A program made the translations under genes and the position numbers. Of a DNA stretch of 64,000 bases, positions 22,701 through 35,400 are shown piece by piece. The notes under the pieces were generated by a model. That model was given only the letters and a program-made list of their open reading frames with translations, did no database searches and had not been told where the DNA came from. Origin of the DNA: Otis tarda (Eukaryota; Chordata; Aves; Otidiformes; Otididae); assembly GCA_026413225.1 (NCBI GenBank), contig CM048560.1, forward strand, positions 16,200,001 to 16,264,000, in the 5' to 3' direction. The number at the start of each line of letters is the position of its first letter. Positions within the stretch are counted from its first letter, which is position 1.

Positions 22701-25700
22701 CTCCCCCTTTTGGCTCAGGCCCTTGCTCCTGCCTGAGCTATGTGGTACTTGTGCCCATGCCTGGCTGTATGCCTGCTAGTCCTGACCCCTGGCTGGTTTC
22801 CTGGCTTGGCCTAGGACCTGCCCTGTCACCACTAACTTGTCTGACAACGACTGGACTGTCGGCTGACCGTGGTTACTGTTGTCAGACCTGCTCTGTTCAT
22901 CTTGCTTGGAGGCTTTGGGATGGGGACCTTGCTGGTGAGGCCACCGTCAGCGTTGGCTCCGTGCTCACCTTCCCTGGTGGAGCAGCCAGCTCCTGCTGCT
23001 CCATGACGCTAACCTGCTGCTACCGATGAGTGGCTATCACAGGCTGATTTATGTTATGTATATTACAAATTATCGTTTATAAATACATGTATAAGTTTAA
23101 AATTAACTTGTGTTGGCAGTCCAGTTCTCTGTACTAGTACTATGAAGTCTGTAAAGTGATTAATGATGTGTCCTCTCAGAATTCATGAAGATAAGAAATA
23201 ATAGATGATTTTCAGAGATTAGGCCTTTTAAACTGATAAATGTCCTATAGATGGCATACCTGCTCCCACTTGGTCCTCTAAAACGCGAAAACAGGTATCA
23301 GTTCCAAGGGAAGGTTATTCCTTATTTTTGCAGACTGAGGCCTAGCTCAATGCACAATTGTGAATGCCAATATATAAAGTTTGGGAAAGTAGAGTTGTAC
23401 AATTCCAATCTCTTTAGGGGATTAACTGCCTGTTTGCTTAAAAGCTTGACTCTGGTGACATTGCCGCTTACCATGTGTCGTTACTTTGTGGGGAGAGGGG
23501 GCTTCCTCACTATTGCCATTGCTCAACAAATGCTGCTACTTCAACATCAGAGGGCCAGGCACGGTAGAACTGGCTGTAAATGTTTTGCAATGGCAAGAGG
23601 ATGATTCTGTTGGGCTGAGTGAAGGTTGATGCTGGTGCAGAAATCCATTTGGATACCAGTGTGGTCAGGGCCATCAATTAGATTGAGCTAACAAACCCTG
23701 CACCTTTAGACACAAAGGTGTTTTCATATGGGGCGTTTCCAGGAGCCTGCTTGTTTATAGAGCTGATGTGGACAGAGAGACTCCCTTCATTCCTGGGGCT
23801 GGATCAAGGCACGTGGGGAATTGAGACACCTTGCATACCGACATCCAAGTGACATAGGATGTGAGTTTCTGAGGGGGACTATAATGGTTTGACCAATTGT
23901 AATTTATTTGTAATTAGATTTTATTATACAACAATCAGCTAATTTGTCAGAGGCTTTATGGGATTATAGGTTTAGTGAGATTGTTAAGTGTTAAGTGACC
24001 ATATGTTTTACAGGCTTAATATGGCTTTAGCATTTAGGTGATTGTGACATTTTGCAACTCTTTTAAAGCTTAGTAATCTGTTCCTTGGCTCTTCTGCATG
24101 TGCAGAACCCATGTAGCAACGTATTTTTAAAATAAAGCAAATTATTAACTATTAAATTAAAGCCAAACCATTTTAAGCCTACTAGCTGCTTGTTCATATA
24201 CAGAGAAAATAACCCATGTGCAGTGTGAATTTAAATTATCTGTATGTTTATGTGCTCAAAACATCTAAAATAGTTATAGTGAAATTATGTGAGTCACAAA
24301 TTAGATTACTGAAGCTCAGTCTCCTTGGTAATGGCTGTCTGAAGAACTCTTCCGCTTTTTGGCTGTCCCCAGACTTTAGCAGCTCCTATATCTGCTTGTG
24401 TGAAGTGGCTTGAAGCTGAGCTGAAAGATGCTGGTGCTTCAGAGCAGTGGCACTGGTATTGAAGCTGCTATGAAACCATGTATGCAAGCTCTTGGCCCCA
24501 GACTGGTGGGTGATTTCAGGAGCATGAGGTCCTGCTCCTAAGCCTCTGTCCTTCTGCAAGCACCCTGCCCCATTGTCTCTCCTGTGCAGCACTGCATTCT
24601 GCATCCACTTCTGCGGAAAACTCATCCAAGGCCTGCTTGCGTCTCCTCCATCATTGAACACTCCTTCCTCCGTGCATGTCAGCAGCAGCTCTTGCTATTA
24701 GTGTCTACAGGCACGTTATGTTAAGAACAGTTTAATAATGTTAGAATTTGGCCTAGGAGACCCTCTGTTACCAGTGCTGGTTCTAACTTTGTTTCAGGCC
24801 AGAGGAGTCCTGGAGAGTATAACAGTTTCTAAAATACCATAATGGAAAAAAAGAACTAATATTTGAGGCCAGTGGGAATATTCCACCTCTCTGTGCCAAG
24901 GAGCCTGTGAAGGGAGCAGTGTATCGGCAAATGGAGAGGCTTAGTAAGTGATCAGCGCAGTCCTCGGGAGTTTGCCCTCTCCAGAAACCTGATAGACTGT
25001 TGCTGCTCTCACTCTAATAAGTAACGCTGGCCAGCATTATTTATTAGGGAGGAGAAATGATAATGCAGTGCTGCACTGGGACGCAGATGCTTGCTTTTGG
25101 AAGAATGGCTTCTACCCCTTCACCTCTTACCTCAGCTATGTTCTGTAAATAAATGAGGAAGGATAAGCAGCGTGGACACACAGCTTTATACAGCTCTGTT
25201 CTTGCAATAGTAACACTCCTTTGCTAGTCAGAAATGTTTCTCACCATATCAGTGTGGCCATATGTGACTTTTGAATGGGGTGAGGTGTTCTGTTAACTAA
25301 AACTACAGTCTATAGTGAGGGAATGAGAAATGTCACAGGGGAGGAGACAAGAGGTCCTTGCAGAGTCCCACTCTTGCAGCTAGGGCTGTCCCAACTTCTG
25401 CATGCCCTTGGCCACTGCTTGAAGCTGAGAAATTGATGGAGGGGCAGCTTTGAAGGTGGCAAAGGAGAACGGACACCTCGGGTTGAGGCTGCAGCCTGTG
25501 TGCTGACACTGCTGACCCAGCTCTGAGACCTGATATGCCTTTAGCTGGAATGGGCAGGGGACTGTACGTTTCTGGGGCTGAGAGCCATGTGGCTAAATTC
25601 TGGTACTTGTGGACAATGAATAAAGAGCAGGGAAAAAAGTTTTGGTACAACCTTTCTTTTAACTGATGCTAAATTGAATGTTTGTTCAGTAACATGATAT

Positions 25701-28700
25701 AATAATATCTAAATAAATGTGGAGGACTAACCCCTCCACAGGGTGCATGCAGAAGCCTCTGTACCCGATTCTCTGAATCCTGCACTTGGTCCTCCAGCAC
25801 AGAATTATTGCACTGCGCGTATCTGATTCTCCACGGGAGGCTCAAAATATGTTAAAATAATCTTTTAAAACAAAAAATAAAATGTTGAGGCTTTGTGGGG
25901 GAGAAAAAAGTTGAAGGGAAGTTGTAGATGGGAAAAAGGTCCTTCTTTTTTCTTAGATAGATGGCTGAGTCTGTGTTTTAGCTTAAAGAAGGGTAATACA
26001 ATTTGTGCAAGACTGCAACAGCAGAGCATATTTATCTAAGTTTTGTTTATTATTATGTAGTTTTATGAATTTCTAAACCTCTGTTTCAACATATTTAGCA
26101 TTCCTATTTTGTTTTCACAAGACACTACATTTTGTGTTATGCATTTGGCTGTATTGCATGTGCAAGGGTTACAAAAACTGCACTATATGTGCAGTACTGC
26201 TGTACCTTTATATTTATCTCCATGCCAAGATTAATCCAAGATGCGGTAATGTTTTGCCTTAAAGCAATTGTACCAATGAACCTTAACCTTGATCTTAAGA
26301 GACTTGCTCTCTGTTTCTGTGACAGTTTGTTTATTCTTCACTTCAGGGCCTCTTTTGAGCTAAAACAGCCATTAAGAGCAAATTGTTCTGGACAGCTTTT
26401 CTGCCTCTGAGTAACAAAAACTGTGCAACTACTTTCAGTTCTTCCTATACATTTTCCAGGTGATTCCTGCAAATATAAATCCACTGCAGTCCAACTAGCG
26501 CTGGAATATTCTAAATGTGGAGAAATGATGTGACTCATTAACAGTGTGACCTTTCACCATTCTCCATTTGTAAAAATTGCTGCATGCAGGGGACTAATCC
26601 CACTGTACTTTGTGTACTTAACATTGTAAATACAATGTGTACAATGTCGATGCTGGAGGAAAAAAATATGTCCAGGTACTTCATATATTTTCAGTTATTT
26701 GTTAGATTCTTGTGCTGTGTAAGCAGCAGATAAAATTATAGCCATATTCTAAAAGAACGTTACATGTTGAGGGTTTAGTCCTGAGATAGACCTAAACCCC
26801 TCTAATTCAGTGGAAGGTGTAAGTGATCTGTATTTCTTCAAGTATTTGATGAATCCAATGAAAATTATTAAAAACAATAATCTCAAAAAGTGATTGAGAA
26901 TATATCCCTATATTAAGCAGGAAAATATTAATTCTTCTACCTCATTATAAACAAATATATTATCTGTGAAGGGTAAAAGAACAGCAGTTAAAAAGAATTG
27001 CTTGCCTGTAGTACAGTGGAAATACTAAGGGAAAAAATGGAGCCCACTTCAGCTGCTGTTAAAGTTAGTGAGAGCTGGATCAAATCTAGGATTTCTTACA
27101 GTTCTCATAAGGCACCACAGCTCTTGACTTCACTAATCAAGAATTAAAAATTAATTATGAACTATATCTTTCTAGTCACTAAAGAAGAAATAACTCCTGG
27201 GTACATTTGACATGGTAAAACTTGCTTTATTAAACCTTCTTTAATTAACCAAATACCTTGCATTGTTTCAGATCCTGCCATACTCTTTTTTTCATGTAGA
27301 GGAAATACTGAAACAGAGATAAAAGTCAGTTTAGGAATATAAAACTATTTATTTTAGAATTTTATCTAAAATGTAAAGAAGTTAATCAAAGATGAAGGTA
27401 CCTGTTTTTAAGAAGCTAAAATCTCAGGCCAACATTTCAAATAGGTTTATAGTAGAACAATAAATTACTGCCCTTTTAAAAACATATTTTGTTGAGTTGT
27501 AGTTGCAACATAATTTACAAACTGCTAGAAAGGAGATAGATTTTTTTTTCACAGAGATTTTTTTTTTTGCTGCTGCCACAGAACACAGACAGCAGTTATT
27601 TCTGTAGTATAGTGAGTATTCTTCCTTTCTGTTTGTGTAACCCTAACATAACTGAGACATTGCACTGCTTAGAACAAAGAAAAAATTATACATGTGTAGA
27701 TCCATACATATAACGTTTATGCAACTTCTGATTTTTTTTTAATAGACATATTTGTATCATTAACTGTATTTAAGATTTCTATCTTGTCCCCTCTATTTCA
27801 ATTTTTAGTGAAAATTTGATTTAGTGTTTCATATTGCTTCTCATTAATTTTAAAGCTGCATAATTGTAAACTCTACAGTAATAATTCTGAGCGAATTTAT
27901 TTATAGGCAGTTGAATAGATAGATTGAGGAGCTGAAGTGGAGTCTTACAGGATACTTAAGATATTCTAGGAGCACTTTGTATACTATGTGCATGAACGGT
28001 AAATTTTGAGAAGTGTTAAGTGTTGATGGATGCGATGAACAGAGCTGGGAATGAGTGTCATTACAGCTGCAGCAGTTTGTAAATACGAGGGTTATGACAG
28101 TTTAGAAAAGATGAATCCAAGGAATTCTTGCAGAATAAGCACCTGCTCATCAGCTATGGTGAAATAAAACACCGAGAGAAATCTCAGACTAGTTTTTCTG
28201 TGCAAAATCTGCTTATGTTCAGGTACTGTTGTCCTGTAGTGAGGGTCTGAGGACTTAAGCAGATTTTACAAAATGAAGAAATCTTGTCTTGTCTGTATGA
28301 TTTTAGACAGAATATGTAAATTTCACAGGTGGTGCTCAGTTAGCTGTAGTTTTCAGCAAAATTATGTAGGAACATAAATAATTCTAGTATTTCATGAAAT
28401 ATGAATAAAGGTCTATTCAATACTTTATTTTTCTGAGGCTCATGGGAAACATAAATTGAATGGTGTTGCTGAAGCTCTTTTGAAGAGATATTCTTTAAAA
28501 TTTTTAACATGCCATGTACCTTTCCATTAATTTGAAATCCTTTTCAATTCTTTCAGTGTTTCCTTACGGTTTAAAATTTTGTCAAATGCCAGTCCTCAGT
28601 TGTGCAAAGTTTCCAACAAAGGCTATTGGATTTGTCCTAAAATGATTAACCTCAGTGCTGGAAACATTTCACTTTTCTGCATTGCTGCTTCTTTTTATTA

Positions 28701-29277
28701 CAGAAGGGAACAGTCGTCTGTAACTGTTGGGCAAAATGTTTTGCCCCTAAGCAAATTATAGATATGTCGTTACTTGTCTATTTGACATCTGCAAACACAG
28801 AAAGCCCAGAGCTGCCATTTGCAAGACATCCTCAATTCCCTACATGTCCACTTGTGCAAGTGGCTTTCTCTGCATCACATCATCGTGTACTGTGACATGT
28901 AACAGGAGTGGGGAAGGCAGAGTATGTCACGTCTGTTGGTAGGACTCCTGCTGCTGCAAAATCTTTCTCGCCCAAAACTACAGCAGGCTAAACCAAGATT
29001 AGTTTGGTCAAAAAAGTGATAAAAACACAGAAAAGCTTTCAAACAGAGAGGTGAAAAACTCCAATTAAGATAATTATACACCTTAGATTAATGAGCTGAG
29101 CCATGACGCATCTAGTCTTTTACAAAGTAATAGCTAGAGCAGGAATGGCTGTTCACTTTATCTTATAAAACACAGTGAATAAGATATTAATGAAGCTCAA
29201 ATGTTTTGCCTTCAAAATTGAAAGTAAGCTTTTTTTTTTTTGCATACAACTTGTCTTTTCCTTGGAGAAATAATTTT
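19731..29277. other. Intergenic spacer, no gene recognised
   Basis: Mostly AT-rich. GC-richer stretches at about 22380-23035 and 24400-24660 carry several overlapping open frames on both strands (up to 117 codons). None shows a recognisable domain or a convincing exon structure. I found no RNA gene or named repeat. Confidence 0.6.
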
Positions 29278-29477
29278 TTTTTACACTGAGGGTGGTGAAA
29301 TACTGGAACAGGTTGCCCAGAGAGGTGGTGGATGCCCCATCCCTGGAAATATTAAAGGCCGGAGTGCGTGGGGCTCTGAGCAACCTGATCTGGTTGGAGA
29401 TGTCCCTGCTCCTTGCAGGGGGGTTGGACTAGATGGCCTTTAAAGGTCCCCTCCACCCCAAACTATTCTATGATTAT
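29278..29477 (+). mobile_element. CR1 LINE 3'-end fragment
   Basis: Contains CTGAGGGTGGTGAAATACTGG, the CCCAGAGAGGTGGTGGATG segment, GAGCAACCTGATCTGGTTGG, and TGGACTAGATGGCCTTTAAA, ending in ATTCTATGATT. These are the final part of CR1 ORF2 and the 3' UTR, with the typical ATTCTATG-type end. It is 5'-truncated to about 200 bp. Confidence 0.93.
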
Positions 29478-32400
29478 TTCAGGATACTTTTTGATTTCTA
29501 GAGTTTAATGAGATCTAGTAAAGTAGTTGACAATTAAAAAACCCAGCAAAACCATACCGTAAGCTTACTTAGATTTGACATGCTCTTAAGTAAAGAACAA
29601 AGCATTTCAGAAAATAGAGAAATTCTTATGCTTCTGACTCATGGGTCTGGAAGAATCTTTACCTGAGACAGATGTGACCTAACTACCTCTTGCAAAACTC
29701 CTTGAAGTTTTATGAAACAGCTGTGGCCAAGGACAGAGCCCTGCACCAGCTGAACCATGGGCCTGACCCAGCACAGCAGTTGTTATTCCTTCACTCTGGT
29801 GGCAGTAATTCCCCCAAGATCTAAAATGGGGTCCTTGTGGTGCCTTGACACTTACACAGATTCCTCCTAAAGATCTAAAGAGGGCAGTTTTGTAGATCGC
29901 ACCAGATAAGAGAAGTCCAGCTCAACCTCCTACATTGCACTAGCCTGTAGAAACACCAGGTCTTAAAAGCTACTACTGCAGTTTTGGAAACTTAAATGTA
30001 GCTCAGGTGCATCAGGTTCAAAGGCTCTGCTGACTCTTGTGTACCTGGTGAGGAGCAGGAGCTTCCATTCTTGTTGCCAGAAGGTCTGTGCCACTCCAGA
30101 TGGGGCCAGGTACACCTTGACATAGTCTGCTTAAGACTGAGGAAAGGGAGTATTGGGCCACCTTCTGCTCACCTCCCCCGCAGGGGTCTGGGAGACTCCA
30201 GGTCTTCCTTTTCTTTCCTTACCTGCTCCTCTTTCAGCAAACCTTGGTGACAGACACAGTGGATGCTTCCAGGCACACTCTAGTGTCTTTTTGCTGGTAA
30301 AAATGCTGATCGGCATCCTAATGAAAATCTAATTGATGCAATCAAATTGTCTCTTGTTGATCCTGAAGTACATGTGGTGACACACACTGTAAACAACTAT
30401 TTTCATGTGTAAAGGAAATATGTCACCTCCAATGTGCCCTTGCTTTACATCAAGAGTTTTATCTGATAATTAATAACCAGCATGAAGATCAAATGTTGAT
30501 TTTAATTTATACAAATAATTTCTATTAAACAGCTTCTATAAATGAGACTATCTGAAATTGAAGCCCTGAAAGCATGTTATAGTAAATGAGGCATTCAGCA
30601 TCTTGGTATTTATTGCTGAAATATGATTAATTATGTATTATGCTATTGACTGTGAAAGCTGGATGCTCTTAAACGTAATATCTCCTAGATATTTATGAGC
30701 TGCCCAACTTGGATGCTTTTTAATTCTCTTTTTGGCAGTAAATTTCATATATTCTAGGTGAAAACGCCAATCTTTTCTCATTACTCTTACATTTGTCTAA
30801 ATTCAAATATCTCTCTTATAAGGCTGGGTGTGGTTTTACTTGCTTTATCATTGGCATTGCCAATAGTTTTGTGGTGGTGATTTGGAACATAAGGAGTAGA
30901 GACATCCCACCCCTCAAGTAATGGTAAAATCATAAGAAAAACTGAGTGTGATAGTACAAAATTAGGCCCCTTTTACCCCGTTTGTCCCTCCCTGCCCCCA
31001 GGGCTGAAGTTGGCTGAGCCGCAACTAGTTTAGCTGAGAACTTTGTTTACAGTTTTATGCAAGGGGCTTTTATTCTGCATATGTTACAAATAATAGCTTT
31101 GGACTAATAGGAAGATCCTAGAATGTTACTCTGACATCTGTAAGTCATTATTGGAAGTTACATTCCTGGTCTAAGGATCTCTCCAACTCTCCCCTCCTCC
31201 CCTTCTCCCAGATTTCTGCTGGAAAAAAAGCCAGCCCCTGTATGTTTGAAAAAAATGGTTCTGATAGCTCTTATAGTAGCTGTGCGGATAACCCTTTCAG
31301 TAGAAGTCCAGTCTCTCTCCTATGTATCAACAGTGGCTTAACTGCATGACAATTACTGCGATAATAGAAAATCCCCGAACTTTTGGGAGAGCAAATTGTT
31401 TGGTGAACATATGTCTAAATGCTGAAATTCACAGGCTCTTTAATCTGAAGTGGCCTGATTCAGCCGTTCTTACTTGTGTCAAATAATGTGTGAATGTTCC
31501 CAATGAGCAAAGCTAACAGGACTGGGGCCTCAGCCGAGTAATGCAGCATCCTACAACATGGTATGTATTTTTTTCTTTGCTTATTTTGGCCTGAGTCTCA
31601 TCTTTCTTTGAGTCTCGGTCTTTGGCTGGTGTTTGTTTGCTAGTACCGCTAGGAGATCTGAACTAATGCAAACTGAAATAGCGAGGGGTTCCAACTTGCA
31701 TCTCTCCAGGCAGATGACCTCATCACAGCTTTAGTCAACACAACTTAGACACTCAAGCAATTTCATTAACTCCGAGGGGAACAACTTATTAACTTATTGG
31801 TAAACCCATCAGTAACTGGTTGAGCTGGGTGTTGATGGAGATGTGCATTATGGATAAAGTTCCCTAAAAAATTCACTGGCAAAGTTGGGTAAAATGATAC
31901 TCCAAACCAGAGCACCAGAATAATCCATGCACTGTTCTGGCATGCAGAACGAACATAAGTTAATGCTAAAAGTAGTAAAGTAAAACCATTTTGTAAAAGT
32001 TGGGGGTTGTTTTTGACATGTAGTACACAGAAAAGGGAGAGCGCAACATAATTATGTATTATAATGAAAATATTTTATGAAGTTTCTCAGATTAGCTGAC
32101 AGTTTTTGTAACCTCTTTTATCAGATCCATAAATCAGATTAAGTTGATTTTTGCTTTTTTTTTTTTTAAATTGAAAGGAAAAATATTTAGCTTAATCTGA
32201 CTAGTCTTAGTGTATGCAGAAAATATGCATGGGAGGTAAGTGTGAAAGACCTGCAGACAATTTGTATATGCAATTGCTTGCTTCTCTTTTCATACATCCT
32301 AACATTAAAATCAAAGTGATAGCACACTTTCACATTGTATAGTTGGCCAAAATATAATTTAAAAAATTACAAATAATTTGGAAACTTTTCAAAATAATGC

Positions 32401-35400
32401 TTATTCTTTAGAACATGTTACAAAGACTGTATGAAAGCAGAAGAAGAGGTGAACTAAAAAAGACCGCTCACACTTACATAGCTTAAATTAACAGCGGGCT
32501 TGTATAACGCTTTCCTTTCCAGCGTGCGATAAGTCCCGTGTGCAATATCTGTATTTGTTGGCAGATGGAAGATGGGAGCAGAGGGAGGCGTTTCTCATTT
32601 TAATGGATCTGCTTTCTTTTTTTAATAATAACCAAGAAATAAGGTATCCTTTTACTGTGCTTGCCTATATATGTACTTTGTTTCTTAAAATTGCCCTGAG
32701 CATATTAATAGTATAGCACAGCATTCAAATAATATCACTTGTGGCGGGTGTGGGAGTGAAGACCTCCTCTTTGGGTTTGGGAATATCTACCATGGGAAAT
32801 CTCTTACGAAATAACTGTTACTTCACGCAGTGTAGTCCATTCCAAATGCTAACCATTTACTCTTCCGATATTTTTCATGAGCCTTGCAGATAAGGTATCT
32901 CTGTGGGGATGGATTTAGCTGAATTCAGAAAATTAAGCTCTCACCAGAGATGGAGAAATGACCCCACCTTTCTTTCAATTTGATGACAGAATATTAACGA
33001 GGGGAGTGTTAGTCTCTGGAGCTTCTCCCCACCCTTTAACACACCAGATTCATATTAGCAATACTTATTATCTAGAAGGGTGACTAGGTGTCAGCTGTTT
33101 TCCATTTTTGCTTATAGTGCCCTGGAGAAAAATGTATATCTAAGTAACAATTTACATTTTCATTTCTATATTTTATTGCAGTGGAGCTGGTCACAATACC
33201 ATAGTAACAGTTGCTTTGCAGATTCCCTTTTGACAGCATTTGATTCTTTGCCATAGTGGAGGTGGTTAAAAGACTTGCTTATGGTAAGGACCGCTAAACC
33301 TGCAATTCTGAATAATTAAGTGCTATTGTTTTTTGAAAGAATTTAAGCAGGAAACATTTATTGTTATTTAAAGCAAGCCAAATATTTTCAGAAATAAGTA
33401 AAAAGACATATTCAGTGCATTATTTTGCTTCAGGACTTGCTTCATATATAATGTGTATGCATATTATACTCAACAGCATGTGCAATGTGTAAAGACAATT
33501 TTACAACTTCTACAGCTGTTCACCACATGTGTGGCTGCATGGGGAAAACAAGTATGAGCTGAGAATGCTCCCCAGCTTATGCCCCTGTGAGAGATGTATA
33601 TGGTTACAATAAAATATGTACATATAGGCGTTGTTAATAAATTGCTGATAGTTACCAAGGACTAAGTTTTGAGTAGTACAACAAACCTGTATTTCAAAAA
33701 TTACATGCAGAACAAGAAAATTCAACTAAACTGCTAAATACGTTGGTTTGGACCTTTTTTTTACCCACAGAAGTTTAACAAATATACAAAACCCAATGTG
33801 GGCTTTAGTTTTAGTACTTAGGATAGGAATTACTCTCAAACATTAACTGCATTTCTTATAGTTAGAAAAGAGAGCAGCCCAGTCATATGTTTTATCTGTC
33901 TTTTGCTAACTCGACCTAACAGATGCTAACATAGCCTTTCTGCTGGATGGATGGTTTTATTTGTTGCCGTCATGCTTTTTTACATAAAAGGTAAATGAAA
34001 GTACATTGCATCAGACACACCACTCTTGGGTTTTGTTTTCTGTTTCTTTTTTTTTTTTTTAAAGTATTCTCATATTTTGCTAAATAAGTCTGTTTTGTCA
34101 TGAATGTATGTGGGATTTATTATGCAGCTGTTAAGAAATTACCTTTGTAATCTCTTCTGCATGAAAGAGAATTTACTACCTTTCATATTTTTGACACTGA
34201 AACTTTGGATGCAAAGAATTCAGCTGCTTTCTCTTCAGGGGTCTGAATTCCATCCCATACAATGAAATAGGACAGTGGTTGAATATTTTTAACTTGAAGA
34301 AGTAAAACCATTTAAGAAATACAGGTAAGCACTAGACGGTATCTCCTCTGGTATATCTGCCTCACACAGACATGTAGGGAAATGTAAGGTTCCAAGTGTA
34401 TTGGAACAGTCATTTGTGTTTTGTTTGAGAGGAGAAGGAGGACTAGGGAGAGGATTCTACAATCCCTTCATGGACAGTCAGTGAAGTTCTCCCTAGCAGA
34501 GCACCAGTACAAAGCCTGGATGACACATGGAGTCAAAATAGGAATAAAAGAAGGGCAGAGCAGTACATGAAAGCTGTTTCTCTGCACTGGCATAGATTTC
34601 AACTCTTAGAAGCAGAGATCTAAAAGTATTTTGTGAATTTGAATTCACTTTGAGTGTGAACATCTTAGAATAGTATCAGATGCTTCTATTTGGCAGGCAG
34701 CAAGTGTCAGTGCTGTCAGTGCCCTGCAGTATCTTGTCTGTAAGTTTCACTCACCCTTGTGGGTCCCTACAGAGCAGTCAGACTAAAATTGTGTCCCGTC
34801 AGGTATTTGGGATATGCCTACTTCAGCATTTTATGTTAGATCAGGTGCAGGCTTTGGAAATGAACCTCCTGGTCATTCCTCCTGTGGGCTTTGGTTCACA
34901 AGATGGTTTGCAGTCTCAGAGTACGGAAATGGGATTCTTTCTGGGTTAAATTAAACTGTGACCCAGGACCTAACATGCTCCAGCTAATGGGTGTGCAGTC
35001 CACACTGGAACTGGTTGGAAATAACTCCCTATAAACTGTGTGTAAGGTAGACATCAGACCCTCAACACATATGGTTTTGTTCTGTAGCCCCCTTCCTGTT
35101 GTACTGCGCTAGTTGTTACTAGAGAAATACCCACACTCTGATCATTAACACATCTTGCTCTTTTTTTAAATGATTATGGAAATCTGTTCTTGTATCTCCT
35201 GTTCCTTCTGGAATTAATTAGTGTTCATTAACAAAGTGGTTGGTCTATTTCATGGGAGAAACAGGATGAGACAGATGGAGGCCAGCCAATGTTCTCCAGC
35301 ATGAGGCCTTTCTCACCCTCGTAGTGATAGTTTTGTGGCTCACATATTAGAAACAATTTCCAGTGTAGTTAACTATTCAGCTTCTCTTGCCTCTTGATAT

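Noticed and set aside
22742..23029. 95-codon Cys/Leu-rich frame
   Set aside because: It is composition-driven, without a signal peptide, domain or splice support.
29153..29443. Open frames on both strands near 29.2-29.4 kb
   Set aside because: They read through the CR1 3' end and flanking sequence.
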